A DNA stretch of 64,000 nt, from the NCBI GenBank assembly GCA_030248215.1, contig JASANG010000228.1:62001-126000 (forward strand), read 5' to 3'. Under the pieces are notes generated by a model. The model was given only the letters and a program-made list of their open reading frames with translations, was not told the DNA's origin and searched no databases. Position 1 is the stretch's first letter; every line of letters starts with the position of its first letter. This DNA is from Enoplolaimus lenunculus (taxonomy: Eukaryota > Nematoda > Enoplea > Enoplida > Thoracostomopsidae). Below are positions 20,348 through 32,397 of this stretch, piece by piece. Made by a program: the position numbers and the translations under genes.

Positions 20348-23030
20348 ATGCTTGCGCCGATACAAAAATCAAACTACGATTTATACGGCGTGCCTCATGC
20401 GGCAAACAGAGCTCAAAAAGGTCGAGTATCAGCGTCTGGCGCAAACCGGACGCAACGGAACCGCGTTGCGTCTGAAAACATCCTTCATTCAACACAAAAA
20501 TCAAGCCGACGTGCGCCGTCAAGCCCTTCACAAACGCAGTCAGCTCAAACGACTCGATTACGGACCGCATCTGAACAGCCGGACAGCTCTGCTCGTCATA
20601 GTCGTTCGTCGTCATCGTTGTTCGGTTCAGTTACTAATTTAATTCGACGCAAAAACGATTCACCTAAAGATACACGGAAGTAAGTTTTTTTGAAACATTT
20701 ATGTTTTTACTATAACTTTAGTTATTTAGTAACACTGTGATACTCTTAGATTAGGGCCCATAGCCAAAGGGGGAGGGCGCACGGGGGTTCATCCCCCCGG
20801 AAAAATTTTGCCCCCTCAAGAAAGTTTGTAACCTTGCTTGTAAGTCAACGAAAACCCTTGAATGCCTCTCCTAAAAATTGTTAGCCAAATAGTAAGGTGA
20901 GCTGGCTGCGGGCTTGCTTAGATTAAAAGGATTTATTCAGTTATCTCCCAAGCGATTGATGTTGAAAAATGGTTTGAGTCTGAAAATTTTTCGTTCTTTT
21001 TCGCTACTTGGTGTAACTAAGCGATATATATGCATACCACGTCCAAATTTGAATTTTTGAAAAATTAGAGTAGTAAAAATGTGCGCGTAATATATACTGA
21101 ACGGCCGTTGAGTTTGACAAAATTACGAGTTAAAACTATCAACACTTGTTGTTGAATATAGTAGAACGATTATTCCGATCTGACATAACTATTGCCAATT
21201 GAACTCGCAGTTGAAAACGGTATTCAGATACGCTAATTTTAAACACTGACGTTTTTGTGCTGTAAATTCATATATTGACAGGACAAAGTTTAATGATTTA
21301 GCTTCGAAACTATGGCCCATGTTACTTTAAGGGGCGTCCAGGTTTCTGGTGGGTCTATAAAAGAGTAGGTTTAGATTCTAGATTACATTTTTTTGCTTAG
21401 GATTAGGCTTAGGAACTCATTTTTGCAACGCTTAGGCTTAGGCTTAGGCTTAGGAATACGCTTAATCCACTGTTACGCCCATTAAAGTAACATAGGCCGA
21501 AACTTTAAATATTTAACACTGGCTCATCCAAAGGGGCAAAATTATAAATCGTATGAACGTAAAGCCCCTCCAGGACCGTTAACAATCCTGGTTCAGTAAT
21601 CCCATATTTAAAACGGGAAGCTTAAAGAACGCTGAATACTCTAATCTCAGGATTGTCACGGTTTTTGACCCACCCCCCCTTATTCAGGGGGGTCGATATC
21701 ACATGCAATAACTCTAAAACTATAAACGGGGCATTCTTTTCATACCGGATGCATAAAGTGTCATGATTCGCACAGGTTGGACCGCCCAGTGGCGGATCCA
21801 GAAATTCCTGGTGGGATGCGCAAGTGGAAAATATTAAGTATTGGCAAATATATATAATGCACACATCAAAGCGGATGTTGCATATAAATTTCTAGCCTAT
21901 GATATCTTGGTTGTCACTATAGGACAAAGAGGTGTTTTGTTCATTTTCCCGCGTTTTCAAAATTCACCATAAGTGCAAAAACGCAACGCGTGTCGAGTAC
22001 ATTGTTTCCTTGCACAGAATTGCACCGAGTCGGTCTTGTTGAAGTATGCATCATGCTCTCTTGGTATTTACGTTCTGCAGTTAAAAGAGCAAACGGATAT
22101 GTGAATGATATCGATTTCAACCTAAAAAAAGGTTTGCCATTATTTTCTTTGAATTAAACTTTCATAATCCCACCGTTCAAATTGCTCGCTCAAAGCAGTA
22201 TTTTGTCAAGTAACAAAATTTAATAATTTTTAAGCAAAACTACTACTGAAACAGCCCGTAAGCCGTCGGATACCAACGTCAACCATCACACGAAAAAAGG
22301 AACGGTCAGTTGGAGCGATGACAACAACGACAAGCATGAGAGAACTCAAAACCAAACGGCTGTTGAGTTGAAAAGTTCGACGCACCAAATTAGCTCTAAT
22401 GATAACTCAAACAAATTAGAAGGTTCCAAACAAATTACAAACAAGTCAAATGCTACTGTGTGTCAAACGTTTCCAACAGACTGTGAATCGTCAAGCTCCA
22501 ATACACTTGCACCGGAAGATAAGGTTCTGTCAAGCAGAGGGGAGCCGGAGCCGACACCAAGTGACAGACATCATTCGAAGCGCCACCGCAGCGACAGTTC
22601 GGAGTTGCGTAGGCTGGTTGCGTTGAAAAAACTTGAAGAATATCGAAAAGCTGCAGGGATACAATCAACCGTCGACGCAGAATCGTCTGTTCATTCGACT
22701 CCAGAAACGCCGCTCATCAGTTGTCGCCATGATGAACAAAGTCCAACAACTAAAAGGATCGTCCATCAAGAAAAAGGACAACAGCGAACCGAAGAAAGGC
22801 ATCGACCAGATGGGGATGATACGAGGAATACGTCAGTCGAGCGAGAAGCAATTAAACGTGAACAACCGAGTGTCCAATCGCAACGTAGTTTGAGCACTGG
22901 TGAGCTGAATCCAACAACGGTGTCGTCGTCTAGTAGGCAAACTCGAAGCTCAATGAGACCACGAAGCCCAAGCTCAACGATTCACAATTTTGTCCGACGA
23001 ATCAGAACGTCGATTTCGTCGTCAAATTGA
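20348..23030 (+). CDS. Ser/Arg-rich, probably disordered protein, two visible exons
   Basis: I do not recognise this gene. Exon 1 (20348 to about 20682) ends ACACGGAA/GTAAGT; exon 2 (22235-23030) follows TTTTTAAG. The codon split AA+C keeps a single frame across the junction, giving about 376 residues. The product is rich in Ser, Arg, Thr, Gln and Asn with no globular domain or membrane segment visible. Local features: a basic patch near the end of exon 1 (SVTNLIRRKNDSPKD), acidic/polar SWSDDNNDKHERTQ early in exon 2, and a short helical stretch LRRLVALKKLEEYRKAAG in the middle. The C-terminus is basic (NFVRRIRTS). Such composition suits a nuclear or cytoskeletal scaffold, but function is unknown. 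The first Met may not be the true start, since upstream exons could be missed. The open frame and matched phase support it being real. Confidence 0.6.
20755..20914. mobile_element. MITE, GGCCCGTAGCCA family, in the intron of the 20348 gene
   Basis: Ends GGGCCCATAGCCAAAGGGGG and GAGCTGGCTGCGGGCT. Interior CAAGAAAGTTTGTAACCTTG and GAAAACCCTTGAATGCC are shared with 47411-47579 and 61110-61272. Confidence 0.75.
21314..21498 (-). mobile_element. Telomere-motif MITE, type C
   Basis: Left GGCCCATGTTACTTTAAGGG, right CATTAAAGTAACATAGGCC. The flanks GAAACTAT and GAAACTTT are a 7-of-8 duplication. A pure run of three TTAGGC units precedes AATACGCTTAATCC. Confidence 0.9.
21665..22064. mobile_element. 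MITE, GCAACGCGTGCCGGGT family, copy 2, interrupted
   Basis: The left part CCCCCCTTATTCAGGGGGGT then GATATCACATG, and the right part AAAACGCAACGCGTGTCGAG, match copy 1. In between, 21789-21835 (CAGTGGCGGATCCAGAAATT) looks like the end of a different, hAT-like element inserted into it. Confidence 0.6.
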
Positions 23031-23803
23031 CGTTTGAAAAATGTCTTAAATTTTGCTTTTGGTTAATAAGATTTAGTATTTTCAAAGCTAAAAAGCATTC
23101 TTGGGCATGTGAAAGGAGTTCAAGATAAGGATTTTTGTAAAAGAGTCTATAGCCGGCCACGGTCCCAGCACCAGGACCGAGGCCAAAGATTGCATGCAAG
23201 GGCCTTAAAGATGAAATATATTCAGTGAGGTTTTTCAGTATACCTAGAATCTGGTTTATTTTACATATTGCTTCACTGTTCCGCCCCTGTTCTTAACATT
23301 AGCCAAAATTTAGACTGAATTTAAGGTTGAAACAAATATGTTTTGTTGTATAATTAACCAAACTTGAACAGCAACAACTGTGATTATTTTGAAAATGTGA
23401 CCCCAATTTGATTCTGGCCTCGGCTCCGGCCGCGGTAAAATTGTGGCTCCAATATGGCTCTAGTGTTTATACTGTTCAAGCTTGTAACCCAAGAAACCTG
23501 CTTCGAAATTTTCATAGAGTGTGTAACTTTTTATTTCAAAAGCATGATTTACGTTTATGGCACTCCACAATATATTTTGGTCGGATTTCCCCCAGGCAAG
23601 CGGAAGTATGGCTGTGCATGAATTATCCTTCTTGTCCATGTCTTCCAAATTTATTAAGTCAGTATGCGATAGCGAACCATAAATTTTGGTAAACATTGCT
23701 TGTCTTTGCTCTAACGGTGGTCACTCGTTGTCTTCGATTTTAAAATCAGATCGTGGTTGTGGATCAGCTGAAATTTTGGAATACTAAATTTTTTTCGCTG
23801 AAG

Positions 23804-23956
23804 GGACCAATGTAAAGAACATAGGCGGAACAGTATTACAAGCATATTCCTAAACCTGAGCGTAAGAATGAGAATATTACTAAGCCTAAGCCTAAGCCAA
23901 GCAAAAAAATAGCTAATGCTTAAGCTTATTGCAGTCCCACAGAAAAACGTTCCGCA
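23804..23956 (+). mobile_element. Telomere-motif MITE, right end missing
   Basis: It starts GGACCAATGTAAAGAACATAG, has two TAAGCC zones around GTAAGAATGAGAATATTAC, and is cut after CACAGAAAAACGTTCCGC. Confidence 0.78.
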
Positions 23957-24265
23957 ATTTAAAATATTCAATGCAAAGGTTAAGTTTTGCGAGAATTTTT
24001 GTTCGTAACTTTTATTTCTTGTTGTCAAGTGTAGTTTTTTGCCTAAGTGACCAATGCAATTATATAACGCTCTCGTTGGAATTTATTTGGCGTCTATCAT
24101 ATTCTGAGCTTTAAAATTGCGATGCGTATGGTCGAAATGTGACTTGTATATATAACTGATTTAAATAAAAACGAACATCTTGATGCCTTTTCAGTTGACA
24201 GCATATTGCGTATATAACTGTGCATTCAGTGACCGTGATCGTATTCTCAGAAATTATTTATCACC

Positions 24266-24601
24266 TAGGGTACAACCGGAGGTCTGCCTCCGGGTCCGCC
24301 TCCGGCAGAAAATTGGCCTCAGGTTCCGCCTCCGGTAGAATTTTTGCCGAAGGTTCTGGCAACTTCAGTAGAAAAATTCTGCATGATTTTACAAAATTTG
24401 TTTGTTAGTACGTCTCGTTTTACTTTTGTCACAATTATCAAAATTAACGATTTAGAAAATTAGCAGATAAAACCAAAACTAAAAAGAATTGGCTAAAATT
24501 AACTAATTAACCATTTTTACTACCTAATTTCGCCTCACCTCAGCTCCGGTAAGCTTTGTTGACCTTCGGGTCCGGTATTTTTCACCTCTGGTTGCACCAT
24601 G
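24266..24601. mobile_element. hAT-like element with 8-bp target duplication
   Basis: Left TAGGGTACAACCGGAGG and right CCTCTGGTTGCACCATG are inverted. The flanks TTATCACC and CTATCACC match in 7 of 8. The interior carries CCTCCGG repeats and no open frame. The 8-bp duplication and near CAGGG-type ends are typical of the hAT superfamily. Confidence 0.82.
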
Positions 24602-25589
24602 CTATCACCAGCCAACAATAGCATTTCAAACTGACGAACATCAGCAATTCCGAAGTTGAAATTGGCACAGATGTTCGGCAAGCCAAATGCGAATCATAAG
24701 CTTAACTTTTAACCTCACCTTTGGTTGAAAAGCTATATAAGATCTATTAACGATTGGTGCTAGATGCTACACACGTTTGAGAATACCGCTCCAGCATAAT
24801 TTTGCTCTTGTCAAAAACACTGGCCAATGTAATAGAACGTGACCGTAGTATAAGCATATATATGTTCTAAGCGGGATACAACGCTAGGTCTGATTCAACG
24901 GTGTTCCGGTGGTCGTGATTAAATGTTAAATACAGTTTCAACCACAAATTTGAGCTCAGAATAGGGCAGTGGGTATAAGCGGTTTGAGGTCCCCAATCCC
25001 TAAATCAGAAAAATGGCCCTTTGAGAAATTTCGAATTTTCCCACAGCGTTGGTAAGACATCGTTCCAGTAAATGTCCTTCTTCGTACTGCGGATCCAAAA
25101 ATGAATTTTCAATAGTTCAGAAATCTATGTTTTTATGCATATTACTGTGTGAGCACGACGCACTTATAGTTGAATGGCTTCATTTTCTGCGTTGGTTTAG
25201 TTTTTATTAGTTAAAAATAAACACCAAGACTACTGAAAACCTGTTTTTCTATAAGACCAAGAAGCTGTTCGGTGTTCAGGTATTGAGTAAAAAACGAAAC
25301 AGCTATAGCTAATTTATATAACAGCTCAAAAATTTTGCAAGAAATAGAAAAATTTTGTAATAGATAAGGGAGGCAGAGCCGGAGTATCCACCCCCATACC
25401 CACCATTTGGCCGGCCCGCAACCCTAAAGGGGCCCCATCCTAACCGGTTGGAACAAAAACCGTTTAAGTTTTAAAATGCGTCTGGCTTCTCGTTCGCTTT
25501 ACTCACGAGTTTGGGTGCCCCCACCCTGAAATTTGATGGAGCCCCCACTTCTGCCTGCTTCGGCTATGAAGGGTGGCACACTGGGATAC

Positions 25590-26180
25590 TTGCAGTGCGG
25601 AGATGGTCTGCACCGTACGGCACCACAATTAGATAAATTTTGTTTATGAATTATGCAGAAATTTGTGGGCTTTTACTGTGCATTACCATTCGGTGACGGA
25701 CTGTGCTTTACGTCATCTTAAGTATAGCGCCATCTTCAGTTAACTATAATCTGTTTCAAACTCAAATGACGAAGCATTCGAACACTGAACTACTTTTCAA
25801 ACGCAAGCTACATTATAGGACCGAGCTTGTATGACAGTATCCTGCAAGCAAGAAATAAGAACAGAAATGTTTTCAATATACAAACTGAACTATAAAAACT
25901 TTTCTGACAAACTATGATTGGAAAAAAGATCAAAGTCAAGCGACTCTTAAAATTTTTCTCAAAATTTGGTTTAATATTCTGACTCAAGTTTGAATACAAA
26001 AAATTATTTCGTCTAAACTCCAACCACTTTATTGGGGAAACAATGCAAATTATATTCCAGAACATTTTTACACAATACAAATTCGGATATTCGTGTTTCC
26101 GGATATGTCTTTTGCGATAGAGTCCGGATATTCTTCATATTCCATATCCAGATATGCGGGAATACGGATATCCGGTGGAG
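25590..26180 (-). repeat. Dispersed ~600-base repeat, copy 2
   Basis: Reverse complement of the 13870-14495 repeat, including the terminal GGATATCCG-rich segment at 26080-26180. Class unknown. Confidence 0.75.
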
Positions 26181-26753
26181 CATTTTAAAGTTCGAAATTC
26201 AAGAAAGTCTTTGTTATTATAATCACGCACGGCAACTACCGTGTCCTTTAGTTAGATTGTCGACGAGAGAAATTTACTTTTTGCAAACAATATTTATTAA
26301 GATAAAAGCTTTGCTTGTTATTTCGAACTTAAGTAGCTATTTCATTTCACTACTGATTTCCTTGCAACTTTTGTGCATTTACTGTGTATACTTTTGTAAT
26401 ATACATAGCTAATAGTATGGGGTTTCGCAAATTAGCTTGAAAGATTTGAACAAAGTAATTTGCTAAATAAAGTTGTGATTGTAACTGATGTCAACTTATT
26501 TGAATCTCGTTAGAATATTCTGCAGAAATATCATTTTTTCCGTTTTATTTTTGACAAATATTTATGACTGCGTTTATTTGATAGCTATATAACAAAATTG
26601 GTAAAACAATATAGTTCAGAAAACCTGCTAGGGTTGTTTTATCTAAATTTGGTATTGTTATAATCGGATGAAAGGTGCTGTTGAGATTAGTGCCTTGTTT
26701 GCGCATGCACTGTGATTAGTTATAAAATATTTTTGGGCGTATATGTTTAAATT

Positions 26754-29700
26754 ATGAATACTCCTGTGTCACGCCGATCTGATTCGACTACCGAAAATTG
26801 CGATGCTAAGAAAATGCTGGAGACATTTTGGGATCGGCAACAATCTAAGGTTGACCAGATGAGCAGTGTAAGTGTTAATTCGTTTCCCATTATTCAAGAG
26901 TATTTTGTGTGCACAGAGCAGCATAATCAAACAATGAATTTGGATCTGTTACAAGGTGCAAGCATGAGAAAAATTACATATTGTCTTAATGCATGTGCAA
27001 TATATTATTTAATGCACATTGTGAGCTATCAGTATACGTGCCGACAAATATTGTCGACTATAAAAGTAGTCGAATAGATGGGCTACGTGGTGCAGTGGCA
27101 GAGTGTTCGATGATCAGCCACCTAGTTTGTCTGCGTTTCCAGCTGCTTAAGTAAAAGGTCTTATGTCCCAGTTCCCACCTTGACTGACATGGGCGCCGTG
27201 AGCGCAATCGGTGTTCAAATAAAATGCAATGAACGGTGTTCAAATAAAATGCAATGAACGGTGAAGTGACGAGTTTAGCAAAAATTTAGTCATCAAGCTC
27301 GTGAGACATGCTTGCCTGTGTGATATTAAACATACTGAAGTACATGAGAACCACGCCGTGAACGTAATGGTAAAATAGTCGCCCTGTTGACACGATCGCA
27401 TAAGGATTCGTAGGCTGAGAATTCGAGCATTGCATGCTGCTGTTCCAAGGTGGAAGTCTCGGTTCCTGCCTTGCCTTGACTATGTTTGATTGTACCATCG
27501 CATGACTAATATTTCAGAACGCTTTTCGCGAAGTTTCACATGTACAGGAACTTCCCTTAGCAAGGATTAAAAAAATTATGAAGCTTGATGAAGATGTTAA
27601 AAATCAGGTATTCAATTCTTACAACAGTGTTTAACTATACAGAATATGGTATTTTTGTTGGTGAATAAAAACTTGTGTCGGTGAAGTCGCAGATTCGCAT
27701 AAAATACTAAAACATCTGAGATGCGCATTTTATATAGCTGTAATACATGCAATAGTTGTCCGCCCGTCAGGTAACATGATAATAAATAGAGTATCTGTTG
27801 GACTTTTAACGATCATTAAAATGTCGAGTTTGTTGTCGTATATGATAAGTTTTATGTACTCCTGGACGATTGCATGTGAAAGATCAATATATCAATTAAC
27901 TTATATATCCGTTTGCTGGATATTTACGGCAGTATGTTACATAGATGATCAGTGCTGAAGTACCGATATTGTTTGCAAAAGCTTGTGAAGTATTTATTGA
28001 AGAACTAACTGAACGTGCTTGGTATCATACGGATGAAAACAAGAGAAAAACCTTGCAGGTAAATTATTTGTGATCGTACAAATATAGTTGCGTAAAAATA
28101 TTTTGCATGCAGGCAGCTTGTGAACTGGTTTAAGCATGCATTTGGGAAAGGTGTTTTTCTCATGCTAAAATAGAAACTGTGGGTGTTCCGTGAAAATAAG
28201 GTATTCATGTTTTGTTTTCAGAAGAGTGACATATCCGCAGCTGTAAGCAGATATGATCAGTTTGATTTTTTGATTGATATTGTACCGAGGGAAGAATCTA
28301 AAAATGGAGCAGTTCGCGTGAGTCAATGTAAAGTTTTTAAATTGTGAACTGGCGTGAACATGGGCTTCTGTGCTAAAAAATTTGAATTTGGTCTCAAGAT
28401 TGCACCAGAAATTAAAATGCGAAAGCCGAAGTGTAAGTGGATACAAGCGCTAAGGGTTTTGTTAGCTCAGATAGTAGTGTTTGTTTAGCAATGCCTTTAA
28501 TAAATAGCCTATAGTTCTGTTTTGATATTTACACGCTCAACGTATTCTGTGGAGCGAAAAAACCAAAATTTCTGAAGATTTTTTGAAGCCTTACAACTTC
28601 GCAGTGAAAACAGCTTAAGTAATGATCTCTATGTCAAGCAAAATGACTAGATTACCACTTTTTTCAGCATCACTTAGTGTGATAAACTATGCGTGAGACC
28701 GTTTGAGAAAATACGAAATTTTCGGCGAGGAAAACCCCAAAATCGGTGAAAATCTAGGCTTGCAGCTGGCATGCAACGGGTAAAAGATTACATGATACAT
28801 ATGCATCACATTATTCACAAGCGACTAATGCGTTATCTTGTGTTCTAAACTACAAAGTTTTGTCACTTGGGTATTCATATTGGGCGACATCCTGTTATTA
28901 ACATTTAGAATCGAGACGAAAGCTAGTGTTTATGACATTTTGTTAAAGGCTCTTTTTCCCCGCGTGTACTGGAACGGTGAGAAAAAACCTGGGCCGCGCT
29001 AGGAAAACCTGCGTATGCAGCGTGCAACTGTATAATCGTGTGCATTAACATAAGTTTTCCCACACAGACATACATAACATATTTTTCAACACTGCGTGTA
29101 GTAGGGTTGGACGAGGTTTAGGGTTCAAAACGGAATCCTTCATAAAAGTTAATATGACATTTTCGAATCATAAATACAAATTATCGTCTGAAACAGTCCG
29201 AGCAACCCACTGTGAAGATCGGGAATTTTTCTTTTCGATCGAGCGCAAGTTATGAAAATGGGGTTTTCCCGCCCGACTATGCTACAGCAAGCAAGTGTGT
29301 TTTGCAATTATGCCACCATTTAAAGTGACCATGTTACATTTTGCTTATTCTAGTTTGTCCGTAGTCGGCCCTATATTATTGTATTGGTTATTTTCAATTG
29401 CAGGATGAGACGGATGAAACAGAAACTGGAAACTTGGCTCAAGCGTCTAGTAATGTTAACTCGTCATCTGATACTGTAGTTGCGTTTGGTACGCCGATTA
29501 ATGGAACCATAATCAATACAATCTCCCCACAGCAAATCATACAAGTAAGTAGCTTCTAATTTTGGTGTGCAAATTTTGCTGAATTTTGAGTTGGGTTCCG
29601 CCAGTTAGTGTTTTGTTTTGGCAGTAAATAACTTAAAGTTGCGCAATTTCAGTCGACTTGCGTTTTTGGTATTTTGTTTAAATTTTTAACTTGTTTAATT

Positions 29701-32397
29701 CCTTTTCACAGTTTTATTCGCAGCGAGTCGTCGTGTGTTTCAGCTAGTTCCTTCCCCCGCGACTGGTCAAATCGGATCTCAACCTATTCAGTTGCAAATT
29801 GTGAACGTAAGTTAAATTGGAGTTATGAAACCTGAAGTTTTTAGTTGCCACAACGGACATTTTGATATTATATGCTTGATGTTTTACACTAAACATTCTA
29901 ATTGGTGTGCACACTTTACAGATTATCCATATAGAACTTACGAAGAGCCTATTTAATTCTTAAATTGCAAGTAAGAATGACAAAGATTTCGCCAGTATAT
30001 AATCAGGAATATCGATTTAGCCGCAAGCTTTGAATGCAGTGCAATCTCAACCGGTACAGCAGCCGCAAATATTATGTGCAGCCGCTGCACCCACCATATC
30101 AAATGCAAAATTGTCAACACTTTTGGGACCACAGCATCGTACACCGTCTGCATCTGTGAGTGAAAATGAAACAACTTCGGTATCCAATGCAGACCAATTG
30201 CCACAAGTGTATCAACAGGTTGTTGACTCTGATGGCAACGTGAGACATATTCCGGTAGGTTTTTACGTGTTTAAAAGTTTGATAAAAAACTTTTTGCTAT
30301 TGTGCAAATTTTTGCAGTTCTACGTGCGTTTATGTGAAGGTTTTGTCAGAATTGGAAGTGAGTTTTCTCGATCGTAGGTTCTGAAAATATTTTTGGCGGA
30401 AAAACCTTTTATTTCACTAAAACTGACTATAACTTATCTCTACGTTCGCAATTTGACACAGTGCGTACTTGCGTTCTCAGGAACTGTCTTAATGGTATTT
30501 CACAGGAGCTTTTGGACTTTGTAATTTTTTGGTCTAGTATATAAATTCAGTGTTGCAAAATTGCGACTCAGCTGTGTTAAACAATGTAACATAAATTAAA
30601 GTGCAGTGTTTTATATCGCTGATCACCGTTTACATTTTAGCTTAATCTCGCTGCAGAGGAACTTCAGTTTCTAAAGGAAACTTTTCAACCGCAACAAGAC
30701 AACCCAGTTTCGACTGCGACGTCTGTGACTGGCGCAAACAAAAATACGGACTTAAATGTGGGTCATCAGCGAGGCACCAAGTCCGGTGAGTACAAAATTA
30801 TGTCACAGTTCATGGGTCCAAGACAAACATTGTCAAGAATTTAATTTTCGAAAATTGTAAGTATTCTCTGCACACACACGTAGCATTTTGTTTGAGGCAT
30901 TGTTTATAAGCACGCAAAACGTTTATATTTAGCTTATTAGCAGGGTGCAACCGGAATTCCGGTTCCGGTTCCGGCATTTTTTCACCTTCCGGTTCCGGTA
31001 AATTTTTACCGGATTTAAAAATTCCGGTGTTATAATTTGGCCGTTTTGTTAACTTTGCTAATTTTTAAGAACCTCTTTTGAAAGCCACTTGTACTCCGAA
31101 TATAAGCCATTGATGGTGAATTTCACTTCAGTCGATGATGAAAATCTAAAATACAACAAATAAAATAAATATCTATGTTCGACTAAGGTTATTTCACATA
31201 TAATAGAGCAAAAAATAAGATTAAAATGAAATTTTTGGTGAAATGCATTTTTCACTTTCCGGTTCCGGTTCCGGTAAAATTTTCAAATTCCGGTTCCGGT
31301 AAATAGTAATTCCGGTTGCACCCTGCTTATTAGTGTATGATATCTTGTTTTATATTTATTATTTACTGTTGGTATTTTTATTCGTATGTTTTATGTTTAG
31401 GATCCAATAGTTTACCTCAGAAGGGAGTCAAAAGGAACTCAAGTAACATGCAGACTGTGGCTGCCAGTGGCAATGGCGGTGTGCAGCAAGCGGTTTTCGT
31501 GCAACAGGTGCAGCCCACCACAGGAAGTTCGCGCAGTTTATCAGGTGATTATTGTAGTACCAACATACTGATACTTTACAACACGTCAGTTTTATGATAT
31601 ATTTCGTGCATGAGAAATTGTAATTAGCGTGTAGAAATAGAAACGCTTTAACAACCTATGTTAGTTATAGCGTTTGAGTGCGTTATATTTTCATAAATGT
31701 TGGTTTATAGGTGTATATCATTATATTCCGCAGGTCTTGAATACGAAGCACTCAAATATGCCACTTAAAACTTTCTGTACTTGCAAATTAGCGAGATACG
31801 AATATTTTCGAAAAGCGGGTTCGAGATTGGCTTAATACGTGCAGTCTCACTACGATTGGTAAATGAGTTACAATACTTTTATTCTTTTCAGGAGAAGGAG
31901 CTTTAAATCGTGAAACTCTTTCTTCAGTGGATCCCAACCAAGTGCAAATTATTCAACTTGCATCACCTCCGATGCCTCAGCCAAATGTGTCGCAGAACCA
32001 AGTGGTACGTGAGTCGTTGTTTCATACTTTGACTTCTTGCTCATTCATATTTGGTGGGTGCGAGCACTTGTTTACTGTGAGGGTGCTTAATTCAGTGTTG
32101 TTTTCAGTCTCAGCGTTCCGCTCATTTTTACTGAAATTTCGCGTGTACTGTTGACCTTTTTGACAATTATGAAGGGTGTGCTTAATGGCTGTTTGAGCGT
32201 TGAGTGCATACATATTTTTTTTATTTTGGGGGACCAGAATTGTTTTTATTGCTTAAGTTTTTATTTGGATTTGCATATCATTATAGGTTTATGTACAGCA
32301 ACAACTCCCTGATGGCACTGTAGTTTATGTTCCTCTTCAAACTGCAAATTCAAACGTTGTGCAAGCGCATCTGAATACCGATCAGTCGAAGGAATAA
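26754..32397 (+). CDS. NFYC: Nuclear transcription factor Y subunit gamma (NF-YC)
   Basis: Eleven exons: 26754-26867, 27518-27607, 27945-28058, 28222-28317, 29404-29544, 29744-29806, 30021-30254, 30641-30785, 31401-31544, 31892-32004, 32287-32397; all junctions keep phase and give 454 residues. NF-YC pairs with NF-YB through a histone fold and, with NF-YA, binds CCAAT boxes in promoters. Exons 1-4 hold the fold (about residues 25-135): helix 1 [12 protein letters not shown], then the long helix with [12 protein letters not shown] and [11 protein letters not shown], ending [14 protein letters not shown], all close to vertebrate NF-YC. Exons 5-11 encode a Gln/Thr/Val-rich tail typical of the activation domain, closing with [18 protein letters not shown]. 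Oddity: two extra residues (Asn-Gln) at the exon 2/3 junction, in the loop after DEDVK. A possible AATAAA lies at about 33024. Identification is very strong. Confidence 0.96.
27080..27490. repeat. Two SINE-like tRNA-derived segments in NF-YC intron 1
   Basis: At about 27080-27245 an A-box-like TGGTGCAGTGGCAGAGTG is followed by CCAGTTCCCACCTTGACTG and a duplicated tail unit TTCAAATAAAATGCAATGAA. At about 27345-27490 a related, more worn copy has AATGGTAAAATAGTCGCCC and GGTTCCTGCCTTGCCTTGAC. The B boxes are poor, so I call them SINE-like relics, not tRNA genes. Confidence 0.5.
30941..31325. mobile_element. hAT-like element with perfect target duplication, NF-YC intron 8
   Basis: CAGGGTGCAACCGGAATTCC at left and GGAATT-type inverted CCGGTTGCACCCTG at right. 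CTTATTAG is repeated exactly outside both ends (30933-30940, 31326-31333). Inside each end are GGTTCCGGTTCCGG runs. It is non-coding and is the best-preserved copy of its family here. Confidence 0.92.

Larger units (their letters stand above)
23031..26753. other. Intergenic region with repeats
   Basis: No gene is visible. Contents: telomere-motif fragments (23268-23303, 23804-23956, about 24822-24866), a hAT-like element (24266-24601), a G-rich repeat remnant around 25375-25565 shared with 48665-48762 and 53740-53852, and copy 2 of the dispersed 600-base repeat (25590-26180). From 26180 to the NF-YC start I see only AT-rich sequence, where its promoter should lie. Confidence 0.6.

Noticed and set aside
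22453-22668. Minus-strand frame inside the 20348-23030 gene
   Set aside because: Shadow of the plus-strand exon; low-complexity coding sequence keeps the opposite strand open.
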